Shown: piece by piece, positions 27,816 to 37,468 of the stretch
How the letters are laid out: every line of letters starts with the position of its first letter
How positions within the stretch are numbered: the stretch's first letter is position 1
Source: Pseudooceanicola nanhaiensis DSM 18065
GTDB taxonomy: Bacteria > Pseudomonadota > Alphaproteobacteria > Rhodobacterales > Rhodobacteraceae
Direction of reading: 5' to 3'
NCBI RefSeq assembly: GCF_000688295.1
Contig: NZ_JHZF01000011.1
Span: forward strand, 1,706,288 to 1,770,287
DNA: 64,000 nt
Notes under the pieces: generated by a model
The model's input: only the letters and a program-made list of their open reading frames with translations
What the model was told of the DNA's origin: nothing
The model's database searches: none
Position numbers and translations under genes: made by a program

Positions 27816-30002
27816 ATGACTGATTTCACGATGGAAAAAGGCGCCGACGGCGTCGCGGTGATCACCTGGGACCTGCCGGGCAAGAGCATGAACGTGCTGA
27901 CCATGGACGGGGCACAGGAACTGTCCGACCTGGTCGACGACGCGCTGGCGGACGAGGCCGTGAAGGGCATCGTCATCACCTCCGGCAAGGAGACGATGGC
28001 GGGCGGCATGGACCTCAACGTGCTCGCGGGCATGAAGACCGGCGGGGCGGAGGCGGTGTTCGAGGGCGTGATGACCCTGCACCAGCTCTTGCGCAAGATC
28101 GAGCGCGCGGGGATGGAGCCCAAGACCAACAAGGGCGGCAAGCCAATCGCCGCCGCCGTGCCCGGCACCGCCATGGGCATCGGGCTGGAACTGCCGCTGG
28201 CCTGCCACCGGATCTTCGTGGCGGACAATCCGAAGGCCAAGCTGGGCCTGCCCGAGATCCAGGTGGGCATCTTCCCCGGCGCGGGCGGCACCACCCGGCT
28301 TGTCCGCAAGCTCGGCGTGATGATGGCGGCGCCCTACCTGCTGCAGGCCAAGATGTCGGACCCGAAGGCGGCCCAGAAGGCCGGGATCGTGGACGAAGTG
28401 GTCGCCGATCCGGTCGCCGCGGCGAAGGAATGGGTGCTCTCGGAGCCGAAATTCGTGAAGCCCTGGGACGAGAAGGGCTACAAGCTGCCCGGGGGTGCCC
28501 CCTACCACCCGGCGGGCTTCCAGACCTTCGTCGGCGCCAATGCGATGATCAACGGCGAGACCTGGGGCGCCTTCCCGGCGCCGAAGGCCCTGCTCTCGGC
28601 GGTCTATGAAGGCGTGCAGGTGCCCTTCGACACCGCCCTGAAGATCGAGGCGCGGTGGTTCACCTCCGTCATCATGAACCCGTCGTCCTCGGCCATGATC
28701 CGGTCGCTCTTCCTCAACAAGGAAGCGCTGGAGAAAGGCGCGAACCGGCCCGAGGCCCCCGACCAGCGGGTGAAGAAGCTGGGCGTCATGGGCGCGGGCA
28801 TGATGGGCGCGGGCATCGCGCTCGTCTCGGCGCAGGCCGGGATCGAGGTGGTGCTGATCGACCAGAAGCAGGAGGCCGCGGACAAGGGCCGCGCCTATAC
28901 CGAGGCGTTCCTCGACAAGGGGATCAAGCGCGGCAAGACCACGCCCGAGAAGAAGGCCGAGATCCTCGGCCGGATCACCGCGACGACCGATTACGACACG
29001 CTCAAGGATGCCGACCTCATCATCGAGGCGGTGTTCGAGGACGTGGGCGTCAAGGCCGAGGTGACGAAGAACGTGGAGGCGGTCATCCCCGCCGACTGCA
29101 TCTTCGCCTCGAACACCTCGACCCTGCCGATCACCGCGCTGGCCAAGGCTTCCGCGCGACCCGAGCAGTTCATCGGCATCCACTTCTTCTCGCCGGTCGA
29201 GAAGATGCTGCTGGTGGAGATCATCAAGGGCAAGGAGACCGGGGACCGGGCCGTGGCCAAGGCGCTCGACTACGTGCGCCAGATCCGCAAGACCCCGATC
29301 GTGGTGAACGACGCGCGGTTCTTCTACGCCAACCGCTGCATCATCCCCTACCTGAACGAGGGCGCCCGAATGGTGACCGAGGGCGTCGCGCCGGCGATGG
29401 TCGACAATTGCGCCCGGATGCTGGGGATGCCCGTCGGCCCGCTGCAGCTGATCGACGAGACCTCGATCGACCTCGCCGTGAAGATCGCGAAGGCCACGAA
29501 GGCGGCCATGGGCGATGCCTACCCGACCGATGCCAAGGCGACGGACGAGCTGATGTTCTGGCTCCATGACGAGGGCCGGCTGGGGCGGAAGTCGAACGCG
29601 GGCTTCTACGAGTACGACGAGAAGGGCAAGCGGACGGGTCTCTGGCCGGGCCTCGAGGCGAAATATCCGCATCAGGACCCGCAGCCCGAGATCGACGAGG
29701 TGCAGAACCGCCTGATGTTCGCCCAGGTGCTGGAGGCCGTCCGCGCGCTGGAGGAAGGCGTGCTGGAGGACATCCGCGAGGGCGACGTCGGCGCGATCCT
29801 CGGCTGGGGCTTCGCGCCCTGGTCCGGCGGGCCCTTCTCCTGGCTCGACATCATCGGGGCGGAGGAAGCCGTGAAACGCTGCGAGCATCTCACCGAGACC
29901 TACGGCGAGCGGTTCGCCACGCCGAAGCTCCTGCGCGAGATGGCCGAGAAGGGCGAGACCTTCTACGGCCGCTTCGGGCCGGAGGCCGCGAAGGCGGCGT
30001 GA
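27816..30002 (+). CDS. fadJ: Bifunctional enoyl-CoA hydratase / 3-hydroxyacyl-CoA dehydrogenase
   Basis: A 728-residue fusion. Residues about 1-250 are a crotonase domain (GGMDLNVLAGM; the oxyanion and acid region AMGIGLELPLACHRIF, GLPEIQVGIFPGAGGT). From about 320 an NAD-binding hydroxyacyl-CoA dehydrogenase follows (GVMGAGMMGAGIALVSAQAGIEVVLIDQ, SNTSTLPIT, GIHFFSPVEKMLLVEI), then two C-terminal helical domains. It catalyses the hydration and second oxidation of beta-oxidation and should act with the thiolase just upstream. FadB and FadJ names are used for such proteins; I cannot separate them here. Confidence 0.92.
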   Translation: MTDFTMEKGADGVAVITWDLPGKSMNVLTMDGAQELSDLVDDALADEAVKGIVITSGKETMAGGMDLNVLAGMKTGGAEAVFEGVMTLHQLLRKIERAGMEPKTNKGGKPIAAAVPGTAMGIGLELPLACHRIFVADNPKAKLGLPEIQVGIFPGAGGTTRLVRKLGVMMAAPYLLQAKMSDPKAAQKAGIVDEVVADPVAAAKEWVLSEPKFVKPWDEKGYKLPGGAPYHPAGFQTFVGANAMINGETWGAFPAPKALLSAVYEGVQVPFDTALKIEARWFTSVIMNPSSSAMIRSLFLNKEALEKGANRPEAPDQRVKKLGVMGAGMMGAGIALVSAQAGIEVVLIDQKQEAADKGRAYTEAFLDKGIKRGKTTPEKKAEILGRITATTDYDTLKDADLIIEAVFEDVGVKAEVTKNVEAVIPADCIFASNTSTLPITALAKASARPEQFIGIHFFSPVEKMLLVEIIKGKETGDRAVAKALDYVRQIRKTPIVVNDARFFYANRCIIPYLNEGARMVTEGVAPAMVDNCARMLGMPVGPLQLIDETSIDLAVKIAKATKAAMGDAYPTDAKATDELMFWLHDEGRLGRKSNAGFYEYDEKGKRTGLWPGLEAKYPHQDPQPEIDEVQNRLMFAQVLEAVRALEEGVLEDIREGDVGAILGWGFAPWSGGPFSWLDIIGAEEAVKRCEHLTETYGERFATPKLLREMAEKGETFYGRFGPEAAKAA

Positions 30003-30032
30003 TCCGGGCCCTGCCGGCCGGGTGACACCAGG

Positions 30033-30062
30033 GGGCGCGTCGTGCAAGCGGCGCGCCCTTTT
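30033..30062 (+). terminator. Terminator of the beta-oxidation genes
   Basis: GGGCGCG (30033-30039) and CGCGCCC (30052-30058) form a stem followed by TTTT, 30 bases after the fadJ stop. Confidence 0.75.
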
Positions 30063-30113
30063 CCTTGCCTCGGGACCGGGCGGAGGGGCTGGCCCAGGCC
30101 CGGCCCCCAAACG

Positions 30114-30148
30114 AAGACACCGCGCCCCGGCCGGGGACGCGGTGTCTT
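30114..30148 (-). terminator. Strong hairpin after the second Hint gene
   Basis: AAGACACCGCG (30114-30124) pairs perfectly with CGCGGTGTCTT (30138-30148), with an inner self-complementary CCCCGGCCGGGG. It lies 27 bases downstream of the minus-strand Hint gene stop and probably ends its transcript, although the T-run is short. Confidence 0.65.
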
Positions 30149-30175
30149 GCGACTGCTGGACCTGCCCGAGGGAAC

Positions 30176-30841
30176 TCAGGCGACGCGGCTGTCCGCGTAG
30201 GGCTGCGGGGCGACCCGGGTGTCGCCGGCCATCGCAGCGGCGGCGATCTCGTAGCGGATCTCGTCGATGAGGGGGCTGTCGGTCTCGTCCGAGAGCAGGC
30301 GGTAGGCGATCGTCTCCTGCGCGCTGTAGAGGCGCTGGATCATGTCGCCCGCCGCCGCGCAGACGCAGAGCGCTCCGGTCGAGGTGAAGACGATCTCGTC
30401 CTCGTCGAACTGCATCACGAAGACCTCGAAGGGCGAGGCATGGTTCATCCGGCGGATGCCGCAGACGCCTTCGAGCGCCTCGGCGCGGACCAGCGGGAAG
30501 GGATCGCCGATCGCCTCTTCGGCCGCATCGCTTTCCACCATCAGGCCCTGCCGCGGCAGGACGATCATGTCCTCGGTGTTGCCGATCGCGCCTTTCGGCA
30601 CGTGGAGCGGGCGGAAGCGGCGCGGCACATGGCCCGCGCCGGTCCAGAGCGGCACCCGGCGGATCGCACGGACCTCGCGCAGGCCGCGGTCGAAGGTCAG
30701 CACACGATCGCCGACCGTCACGGTCTCGACCCGCTGCCAGCCGATGGCGGTGGCGACCTTCGTGCCCTCGATCAGGCCCGACATCACCCCCGTTTCACCG
30801 GTCTGGGCATCGTCCCGAATGTCGCTGCGGTAATCCAGCAT
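30176..30841 (-). CDS. Degenerate Hint-domain protein
   Basis: A 221-residue protein with the Hint_2 layout: GLIEGTKVATAIGWQRVETVTVGDRVLTFDRGLREVRAIRRV, then RFRPLHVPKGAIGN and LPRQGLMVESD. Compared with the Hint protein at 17780-18850, the nucleophilic Cys is replaced by Gly (G22) and the SPEHRM block by LPRQGLM, so the histidine is lost as well. Self-processing is therefore unlikely. Cysteines near EGVCGIRR and GALCVCAAA lie elsewhere. Start ATG 30841 has only a weak site (GGGA). Role unknown. Confidence 0.7.
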   Translation of the reverse strand: MLDYRSDIRDDAQTGETGVMSGLIEGTKVATAIGWQRVETVTVGDRVLTFDRGLREVRAIRRVPLWTGAGHVPRRFRPLHVPKGAIGNTEDMIVLPRQGLMVESDAAEEAIGDPFPLVRAEALEGVCGIRRMNHASPFEVFVMQFDEDEIVFTSTGALCVCAAAGDMIQRLYSAQETIAYRLLSDETDSPLIDEIRYEIAAAAMAGDTRVAPQPYADSRVA

Positions 30842-31024
30842 GTATCTATCCCGTTCCCCGGCCTTCTGCCGCTGTCGTCTGGTCCGGATCATCTGGCCAG
30901 AGAATCGGGCCACGCCTTGGCCAGCAAAGCGACTTTTCTGGGGCAACGTTGACTTGCGGTGAACAAACGGCCCGAAGCGCCGGGATTTTGCCCGGCGGGG
31001 CGGGAAATCGGCGCCTCGGTGCGG

Positions 31025-31681
31025 TCAGAAGGCATACCCGAAGCGGCGGATGTCCTCGGCGCAATCCTCGGCCACCAGCGCGGCGGTCGCCTCCGTGTAA
31101 TAGGCGCGGTGGTCCCTGCCCCGCCGCGAGGCATTGGCGCGCGGAAGAACCAGCGGGAAGCCCAGATGATCGCAGAGGGGCGCTGCGTCCTCCACGAGAT
31201 GTTCGAGCCGGATGAAGAGATCGCAGCGCTCCACCCCGTCGCTGCCGGTGACATAGCTGCGCGCCGGGCTGGCCCGGAACGCGGCGCGGGTCGCCGGATC
31301 GGCGAGGAAGGCGTCGAAAGGCAGCGCCCTGGCCCGGCCGACCGCCGGATGCGCGAAGCTCTGTGCGCGGAGCCAGTGGTAATAGCTCACGGCCCGGTCC
31401 CACGGGTTGCGGACCAGCGTGAAGACGAAGAGATCCGGCAGGTCCCGGGCGGTCACCAGCCCCTCAAGATCGGCAAGCGTCGCGTGTTTCCAGAGCCGGC
31501 CGCGCGCCACCCCCTGCGGCACCTTTCCCCGCCGTTTAAGGGCCTTGGGCGTGTCGCCCAGCATGATGTCGTCCTTCATCGCGCGCGCTTCGAGCGCCAG
31601 CGCCATCGCCGTTCCGCCGGTCTTGGGGATGTGGATGAACAGATAGCGCCGGCCGCGGGACAGGATCATGCGCGGCAGCAT
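31025..31681 (-). CDS. Sulfotransferase family protein
   Basis: A 218-residue protein of the sulfotransferase family 2 kind. The N-terminal FIHIPKTGGTAMALAL is the 5'-phosphosulfate-binding loop and FTLVRNPWDRAVSYYHW the 3'-phosphate-binding motif for PAPS. The rest includes RLEHLVEDAAPLCDHLGFP. Such proteins may sulfate polysaccharides or small molecules; similar ones in Rhodobacteraceae often sit alone, as here. I chose ATG 31681 because GGAGG lies 13 bases upstream; ATG 31669 (MILSRGRRY) is a close alternative. It is divergent from the acyl-CoA synthetase. Confidence 0.8.
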   Translation of the reverse strand: MLPRMILSRGRRYLFIHIPKTGGTAMALALEARAMKDDIMLGDTPKALKRRGKVPQGVARGRLWKHATLADLEGLVTARDLPDLFVFTLVRNPWDRAVSYYHWLRAQSFAHPAVGRARALPFDAFLADPATRAAFRASPARSYVTGSDGVERCDLFIRLEHLVEDAAPLCDHLGFPLVLPRANASRRGRDHRAYYTEATAALVAEDCAEDIRRFGYAF

Positions 31682-31762
31682 AGCCGCGCCGCCGCCTCCG
31701 GCAAGCCCTTGCAGCCGCCCGGGACGCGGGGCAGGATCGTGCGGCTTGCAAGGGAGGTCCAC

Positions 31763-33394
31763 ATGGGATGGCTGGCTGACGAAACCGGGCTGGAGCGCAA
31801 CGCGGCAAACCACGTGCCGCTGACGCCGCTGTCGAACCTGACCCGCGCCGCGCGGATCTGGCCGGACCGGCTGGCGGTGGTCTACGGGCCGCACCGCAAG
31901 ACGTACCGCGAATACCTCGAACGGGTGACCCGCCTCGCCTCGGCGCTGGAGAAGCTGGGCGTGCGGCCCGGCGACGTGGTGGCGACGATGATCCCGAACC
32001 TGCCCCCGCAGGTCGAGGCGCATTTCGGCGTGCCCGCCTGCGGCGCGGTGCTGAACGCGATCAACACCCGGCTCGATCCGGACACCGTGGCCTATATCCT
32101 CGACCATGGCGGCGCGAAGGTCATCATGGCCGATCCGCAATTCCTGCCGACCGTGGCCGAGGCGATCGAGCGGATGGAGGGCCCCGCCCCCGTGATCATC
32201 GAGGTCCCGGACGACCACGCGGGCGTGCACGGACACGGCCATCACCAGAGCTACGAGGACCTGCTGGCCACCGGCGATCCGGATTTCGCCTGGATCCTGC
32301 CGGAGGACGAATGGGAGAGCATCGCGCTCAACTACACCTCCGGGACGACCGGGCGGCCGAAGGGCGTGGTCTATCACCACCGCGGCGCGCATCTGAACGC
32401 CATGGGACAGGTGCTGTCCTGGCGGATGGTGCTCTATCCGCGCTACATGACGATCGTGCCGCTCTTCCATTGCAACGGCTGGTGCCACGCCTGGATGATC
32501 CCGCTTCTGGGCGGCACCGTGGTCTGCCTGCGCGACATCGCGGCGAAACCGATGTTCGACGCCATCGCGGACGAGGGCGTGACCCATTTCGGCGGCGCGC
32601 CCATCGTGCTGAACATGCTGGTGAACGCGAAGGAGACCGAGCGGCGCGACTTCGACCAGACGGTCGAGGTCTTCACCGCCGGCGCCCCGCCCGCCCCCGC
32701 GACCCTGCGCGCGATCGAGCCCATGGGGTTCAACGTCACGCAGGTCTACGGCCTGACCGAGACCTACGGCCCCGCCACCGAATGCACCTGGGATGACGAT
32801 GTCTGGGGCGCGCTCACCGGCGACGACCGCGCGGCGATCAAGGCGCGGCAGGGCGTGGCAATGCCGGCCTACGAGCATATCACCGTGATGCAGGCCGAGG
32901 ACATGGCGCAGGTGCCGATGGACGGCGCGACCCAGGGCGAGATCATGATCCGCGGCAATGGCGTGATGAAGGGCTATTACAAGAACGCCGCCGCCACCGA
33001 GGAGGCCTTTGCCGGGGGATACTTCCACTCCGGGGACATCGCGATCCAGCACCCGGACGGCTATGTCCAGATCCAGGACCGGGCCAAGGACATTATCATC
33101 TCGGGCGGCGAGAACATCTCGTCCGTGGAGGTGGAGAGCGTGCTGATGGGCCACCCGGACGTGCTGCTCTGCGCGGTCGTCGCGAAGCCCGACGAGAAAT
33201 GGGGCGAGGTGCCCTGTGCCTTCGTCGAGCTGAAGGACGGTCGGGAAGGCGATGCAGACGCGCTGATCGCCTATGCGCGCGAGCGGCTCGCCGGGTTCAA
33301 GACGCCGAAGCGGGTGGTGTTCGAAGAGCTGCCGAAGACCTCGACGGGGAAGATCCAGAAGTTCGAGCTCAGGCAGAAGGCGCGGACGCTCTAG
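31763..33394 (+). CDS. AMP-forming acyl-CoA synthetase
   Basis: A 543-residue ligase of the ANL superfamily that activates a carboxylic acid as acyl-AMP and then acyl-CoA. Motifs: NYTSGTTGRPKGVVYHHRG (P-loop), VYGLTETYGP, YFHSGDIAIQHPDGYVQIQDR and the C-terminal catalytic lysine in PKTSTGKIQKFELR. Length and style match the medium-chain or DmdB-like group. AGGGAGG lies five bases before ATG 31763. Given the nearby dehydrogenase, thiolase and FadJ, it may supply that pathway, although it is transcribed separately. Substrate uncertain (fatty, aromatic or methylmercaptopropionic acid). Confidence 0.88.
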   Translation: MGWLADETGLERNAANHVPLTPLSNLTRAARIWPDRLAVVYGPHRKTYREYLERVTRLASALEKLGVRPGDVVATMIPNLPPQVEAHFGVPACGAVLNAINTRLDPDTVAYILDHGGAKVIMADPQFLPTVAEAIERMEGPAPVIIEVPDDHAGVHGHGHHQSYEDLLATGDPDFAWILPEDEWESIALNYTSGTTGRPKGVVYHHRGAHLNAMGQVLSWRMVLYPRYMTIVPLFHCNGWCHAWMIPLLGGTVVCLRDIAAKPMFDAIADEGVTHFGGAPIVLNMLVNAKETERRDFDQTVEVFTAGAPPAPATLRAIEPMGFNVTQVYGLTETYGPATECTWDDDVWGALTGDDRAAIKARQGVAMPAYEHITVMQAEDMAQVPMDGATQGEIMIRGNGVMKGYYKNAAATEEAFAGGYFHSGDIAIQHPDGYVQIQDRAKDIIISGGENISSVEVESVLMGHPDVLLCAVVAKPDEKWGEVPCAFVELKDGREGDADALIAYARERLAGFKTPKRVVFEELPKTSTGKIQKFELRQKARTL

Positions 33395-33720
33395 GACGTC
33401 GCGCGTCGCGTGTCCGGGCCGTCTCTCCGCGCAAGGCGGAGTGCGATGGCACGCGGTGATGGCTGTTCCGCCCGCGGACGTTGGCGCGCCGAGAGGGGCG
33501 CAGGTTCGGGACGGCGCCAGGGTGGACCCCGCCCTGCCTGCACCGCGCCTGACGGAAAGGGGCCCGGGTTTGAGCCTGGCCGGCCTCTTCGGACCGAGTG
33601 CGCGACAGCTTCCGCAGGCCGGGATGCAACCCGGCCCGCCTCTGCACCGTCTCGAATTGCCCGCCCGGGAAAGCCGGTATACATTGCCGGAAAACGACGA
33701 GCAGATCGGCCCTATCCAAG
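33395..33720. other. Gene-free stretch with hairpins
   Basis: No convincing gene on either strand. GGCCGGG (33617-33623) and CCCGGCC (33630-33636) form a perfect 7-bp hairpin. CCGGGTTTGAGCCTGG near 33560 looks superficially like a tRNA T-arm, but no other tRNA parts fit. The downstream gene's GTG follows AAG with hardly any ribosome site. Confidence 0.5.
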
Positions 33721-34746
33721 GTGACAGCCCTCCACGAATACCAGCGGCTCGAGGCCCGCGGCCTGTGGCGCGAAAGCGCCGAGGCGCAGCGGCGCGAGGT
33801 CGTGGTCTCGCTCGGCGATGCCACCCTGATCCTGACCGACGCGAACGACCGGCCGCTCGCCCATTGGTCGCTGGCCGCCATCGAACGGCTCGACACCGGG
33901 GCGCATCCCGCGCTCTACAGCCCCGACGGGCTCGAGGACGAGACGCTCGAGCTGCCCGAGGACGAACAGGAGATGATCCGCGCCATCGAGCGGGTCCGCC
34001 GCGCGGTCGAGGGGCGCCGTCCGCGCCCGGGCCGGCTGCGCTTCGGGCTGATCGGAGCGACGCTCGTCGCGGCGCTCGCGCTGGCGGTCTTCTGGCTGCC
34101 GGGCGCGCTGGCGCGGCATGCGCTCACGGTGGTGCCCATGGTCAAGCGCGAGGCGATCGGCGAGGCGCTGATGGAGCGGCTCCACAAGGTGACCGGCCCG
34201 GCCTGCGCCGACCGTGACGGGCAGCGTGCGCTCGACCGGCTGGCCCGGCGCCTGCCCGGCGTCAGCGGTCCGCCCGAACTGCATGTGATGCGCGACGGGG
34301 TGCGCGGCGCGGCGCATCTGCCCGGCGGCATCATCCTGCTGAACCAGTCGGTGGTCGAGGACACCTCGGATCCCGATGTCGTCGCGGGCTACATCATCGC
34401 CGAACAGGCCCGCGCCCGGCTGAGCGATCCGCTGGGCGACGTGCTGGAGGCGGCGGGCGTCGCCGCGACGGTGCGGCTGCTGACCACCGGCGCGCTGCCC
34501 GAAGACGCGCTCGACAGCTATGCGCACACGATCCTCACCGAACCGCCGGTGCCGGTCGCCGACAATGTCCTGCTCTCGGGGTTCGAGGCGCAGGGCGTGC
34601 GCTCTTCGCCCTACGCCTATGCGCGCGACATCTCGGGCGAGGACACCGTCGGCCTGATCGAGGCCGACCCCCATGCCGGCGGCACCACCGAGCCGGTACT
34701 GAGCGATTCCGACTGGCTGCGCCTTCAGGCGATCTGCGAGCGCTGA
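33721..34746 (+). CDS. M48-like membrane protein without the HExxH zinc motif
   Basis: A 341-residue protein. Residues about 1-100 are soluble (LGDATLILTD, LEDETLELPEDEQEMI); one membrane helix lies at about 108-130; the rest resembles the periplasmic or cytoplasmic core of M48 peptidases (PPELHVMRDGVRGAAHLPGGIILLNQSVVEDTSDPDVVAGYII). In M48 enzymes HExxH would come next; here the aligned residues are A227-E-Q-A-R231, so both histidines are missing while Glu stays. It is therefore probably a non-catalytic relative. Start GTG 33721 (MTALHEYQRL). The stop is 4 bases from the convergent SPOR gene. The family assignment is by eye. Confidence 0.55.
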   Translation: MTALHEYQRLEARGLWRESAEAQRREVVVSLGDATLILTDANDRPLAHWSLAAIERLDTGAHPALYSPDGLEDETLELPEDEQEMIRAIERVRRAVEGRRPRPGRLRFGLIGATLVAALALAVFWLPGALARHALTVVPMVKREAIGEALMERLHKVTGPACADRDGQRALDRLARRLPGVSGPPELHVMRDGVRGAAHLPGGIILLNQSVVEDTSDPDVVAGYIIAEQARARLSDPLGDVLEAAGVAATVRLLTTGALPEDALDSYAHTILTEPPVPVADNVLLSGFEAQGVRSSPYAYARDISGEDTVGLIEADPHAGGTTEPVLSDSDWLRLQAICER

Positions 34747-34750
34747 GGCC

Positions 34751-35785
34751 TCAGCGCGGGAAGGCGTCGGAGAAACCGGCGCGGCGGGCGGCATCGAGCG
34801 CCTGCGCCACCTCGGCCCCGGAGGCGAAGGGCCCCGCCAGCACGACCCGCAGCTCCCCCTGCCCGCCCCGATGCCGGCCATAGCGCACCGGCAGGCCCAC
34901 AGCCTTCAGCCGCCGCGCCGCCTTGTCGGCATTCGCGGGCACGCCGAAGCTGCCGACCTGCACCCAACGGTGCCCGGACGCCGCCGGCGCGGAGCGCGAG
35001 GACAGCGTGCCGGAGCGCGTCACGGCCTTGCCGCTCGACGAGACCTCGGGCGCAGGCGCGGGCCGGTAGCTCGCGCCGTCGCGCCCTGCATCGCCCCGGC
35101 GCAGCTTGCGCGGGACGGTGTTGGTCCAGAGCCGTTCGGTCGAATAGATCCCCGAACGGGTCATCTCGGCCCGGCGCGGGTTCAGGCGGTCATCGGTGAA
35201 GGCCGGGCGATAGCCCTGCGGCACGGCGGTCTGGACGCGGGTGCCGCGGTTGTTCTCGTAGACGTGGCGCGGCACGACGCGGACGCCGGGCGGGATCTCT
35301 TCCTTCCGCAGCACCGTGCCCGCGGGCGGGCCGGGCACCCGCGTCACGACGACCGTCCTCGACGGCGTGCGCAGGGCGGCGGAGCGAGCGGGCTTCGACG
35401 CGGTGGTCCGGGGTTTCGGGACCTGGGCCATCGGCAGCGGGGATTTCGGATCGCGCGGTTCGGGCTCGGCACGCGCCACCGTGGGGGGTGGCGCCGGGCG
35501 GACGGGCTCGGGCGTCGTCTCGGTCCCTGTCTCGGCCGGGGGCACGGCGACCACCTCGTCCACCTCGATCGGCGTCGGCGTCCGGTTGCAGACGGGCGCC
35601 CGGTCACGGCCGATCAGCGGCACCCAGGTCACGTCGTCGTTCACCTGCGCGCGGGCAAAGACGCAGCCTGCGCTGTCGACATATTGCTGGCCGGCATAGC
35701 CCGCCGGTGGCATCTCGGCCGGGCTCTGCGCCTGCGCGGCCGTCCCCAGGACAAGGGCCAGGACCCAAAGTGATCTGCTCTTCAT
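34751..35785 (-). CDS. SPOR-domain envelope protein
   Basis: A 344-residue exported protein: signal peptide about 1-21 (MKSRSLWVLALVLGTAAQAQS), a Pro/Arg-rich middle, and a C-terminal SPOR domain from about 270 (HRWVQVGSFGVPANADKAARRLKAVGLPV, ELRVVLAGPF). SPOR domains bind denuded glycan strands, mostly at the septum. Middle segments RVVPRHVYENNRGTRV and YRPAFTDDRLNPRRAEMT are not assignable. GGGGGAA lies before ATG 35785. It probably has a role in cell-wall remodelling or division, but no division genes are adjacent. Confidence 0.82.
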   Translation of the reverse strand: MKSRSLWVLALVLGTAAQAQSPAEMPPAGYAGQQYVDSAGCVFARAQVNDDVTWVPLIGRDRAPVCNRTPTPIEVDEVVAVPPAETGTETTPEPVRPAPPPTVARAEPEPRDPKSPLPMAQVPKPRTTASKPARSAALRTPSRTVVVTRVPGPPAGTVLRKEEIPPGVRVVPRHVYENNRGTRVQTAVPQGYRPAFTDDRLNPRRAEMTRSGIYSTERLWTNTVPRKLRRGDAGRDGASYRPAPAPEVSSSGKAVTRSGTLSSRSAPAASGHRWVQVGSFGVPANADKAARRLKAVGLPVRYGRHRGGQGELRVVLAGPFASGAEVAQALDAARRAGFSDAFPR

Positions 35786-35849
35786 CGCAATTCCCCCGAC
35801 ATATCCGGTCAACCTTGCCCGAGCGGATCCTCCGAGTAAACGGGTCCGG

Positions 35850-36478
<629 letters not shown>

Positions 36479-36482
<4 letters not shown>

Positions 36483-37468
36483 TCTGCGCTCTCCAGCTTC
36501 TTGGCGATCCTTGCGCGGGTGTCCTCGTCGCAGAAGGCCGCGTCAAGGGCGGTTCGGGTGATTTCGCCGAAAACCTCCGCGTCCCAGCCGAAGGCGCGTT
36601 CGAGTTCCTCGAATTCGCGCGTCATCGTGGTGTGGAAGAACGGCGGATCGTCGGTCGAGACGGTGACTTTCACGCCGCGCTCGCGGAGCTGCTCGATCGG
36701 GTGCCTGCGCCAGTTCGGGTAGAGCCCGAGGGTGACGTTCGAGCCCGGGCAGACCTCGAGCGTCACGCCTTTTTCGGCCAGTTCATCGACCAGCGCGAGG
36801 TCCTCGATGGCGCGGACGCCATGGCCGATCCGTTCGACCTTCAGGTCGGTGAGCGCGTCGCGCACCGATTGCGGCCCGCCCCATTCGCCGGCATGCGCCG
36901 TCAGGTGCAGCCCCGCCTCGCGGGCGCAGTCGAAGGCCCAGGTGAAATCCCTGGGCTTGCCCTTGCCCTCGTCGCCCGCGATGCCGAAGCCGGTGATGAA
37001 ACCGCCCTTCGTCTCGGCCGCGCAGACCGCAATGGGGCGCGCCTTTTCGGGGCCGAAATGCCGGATGCAGGTGATGACGCCGCGCAGCGTGATCCCGAGG
37101 GTCTTCTCGGCCTCGTCCGCGACCTCCTCGATGGCGTGCAGGTACTCGCGCCAGGCCTCGACATCGCCGCCGCCGCAGAAATCGGGCGAAAGGAAGGTCT
37201 CGGAATAGACCACGCCATGCGCCGCGCTCTCCTCCAGCACGGCCCGGGTCAGGCGGGCGTAATCCTCGGGCGTCCGAAGCACCGAGGTCGCGGCCTCGTA
37301 GACCGACAGGAAATGCACGAAGTTCTCGTAGGCGTAATGGCCCCGTTCGTCGAAGACCTTCGAGATGTCGACGTTCTTCTCCTGCGCGAGCCCCCGGATG
37401 AAGGCCGGCGGGGCGGCGCCCTCGTGGTGCAGGTGAAGCTCCACTTTCGGATAGGTTTTCCAGCTCAC
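36479..37468 (-). CDS. add: Adenosine deaminase
   Basis: A 329-residue metal-dependent deaminase converting adenosine (or deoxyadenosine) to inosine. Metal and catalytic motifs in order: [34 protein letters not shown] and [11 protein letters not shown]. The start is GTG at 37468, GGGAG upstream, overlapping the deoB stop as GTGA. Adenine deaminases share this fold, but the HLHHEGA and the operon with nucleoside-processing genes favour adenosine. Confidence 0.92.

Noticed and set aside
33540-33640. A tRNA gene or tRNA remnant
   Set aside because: CCGGGTTTGAGCCTGG resembles a T-arm, but the loop lacks the TTC, one stem pair is wrong, and no acceptor, D or anticodon arm can be fitted.
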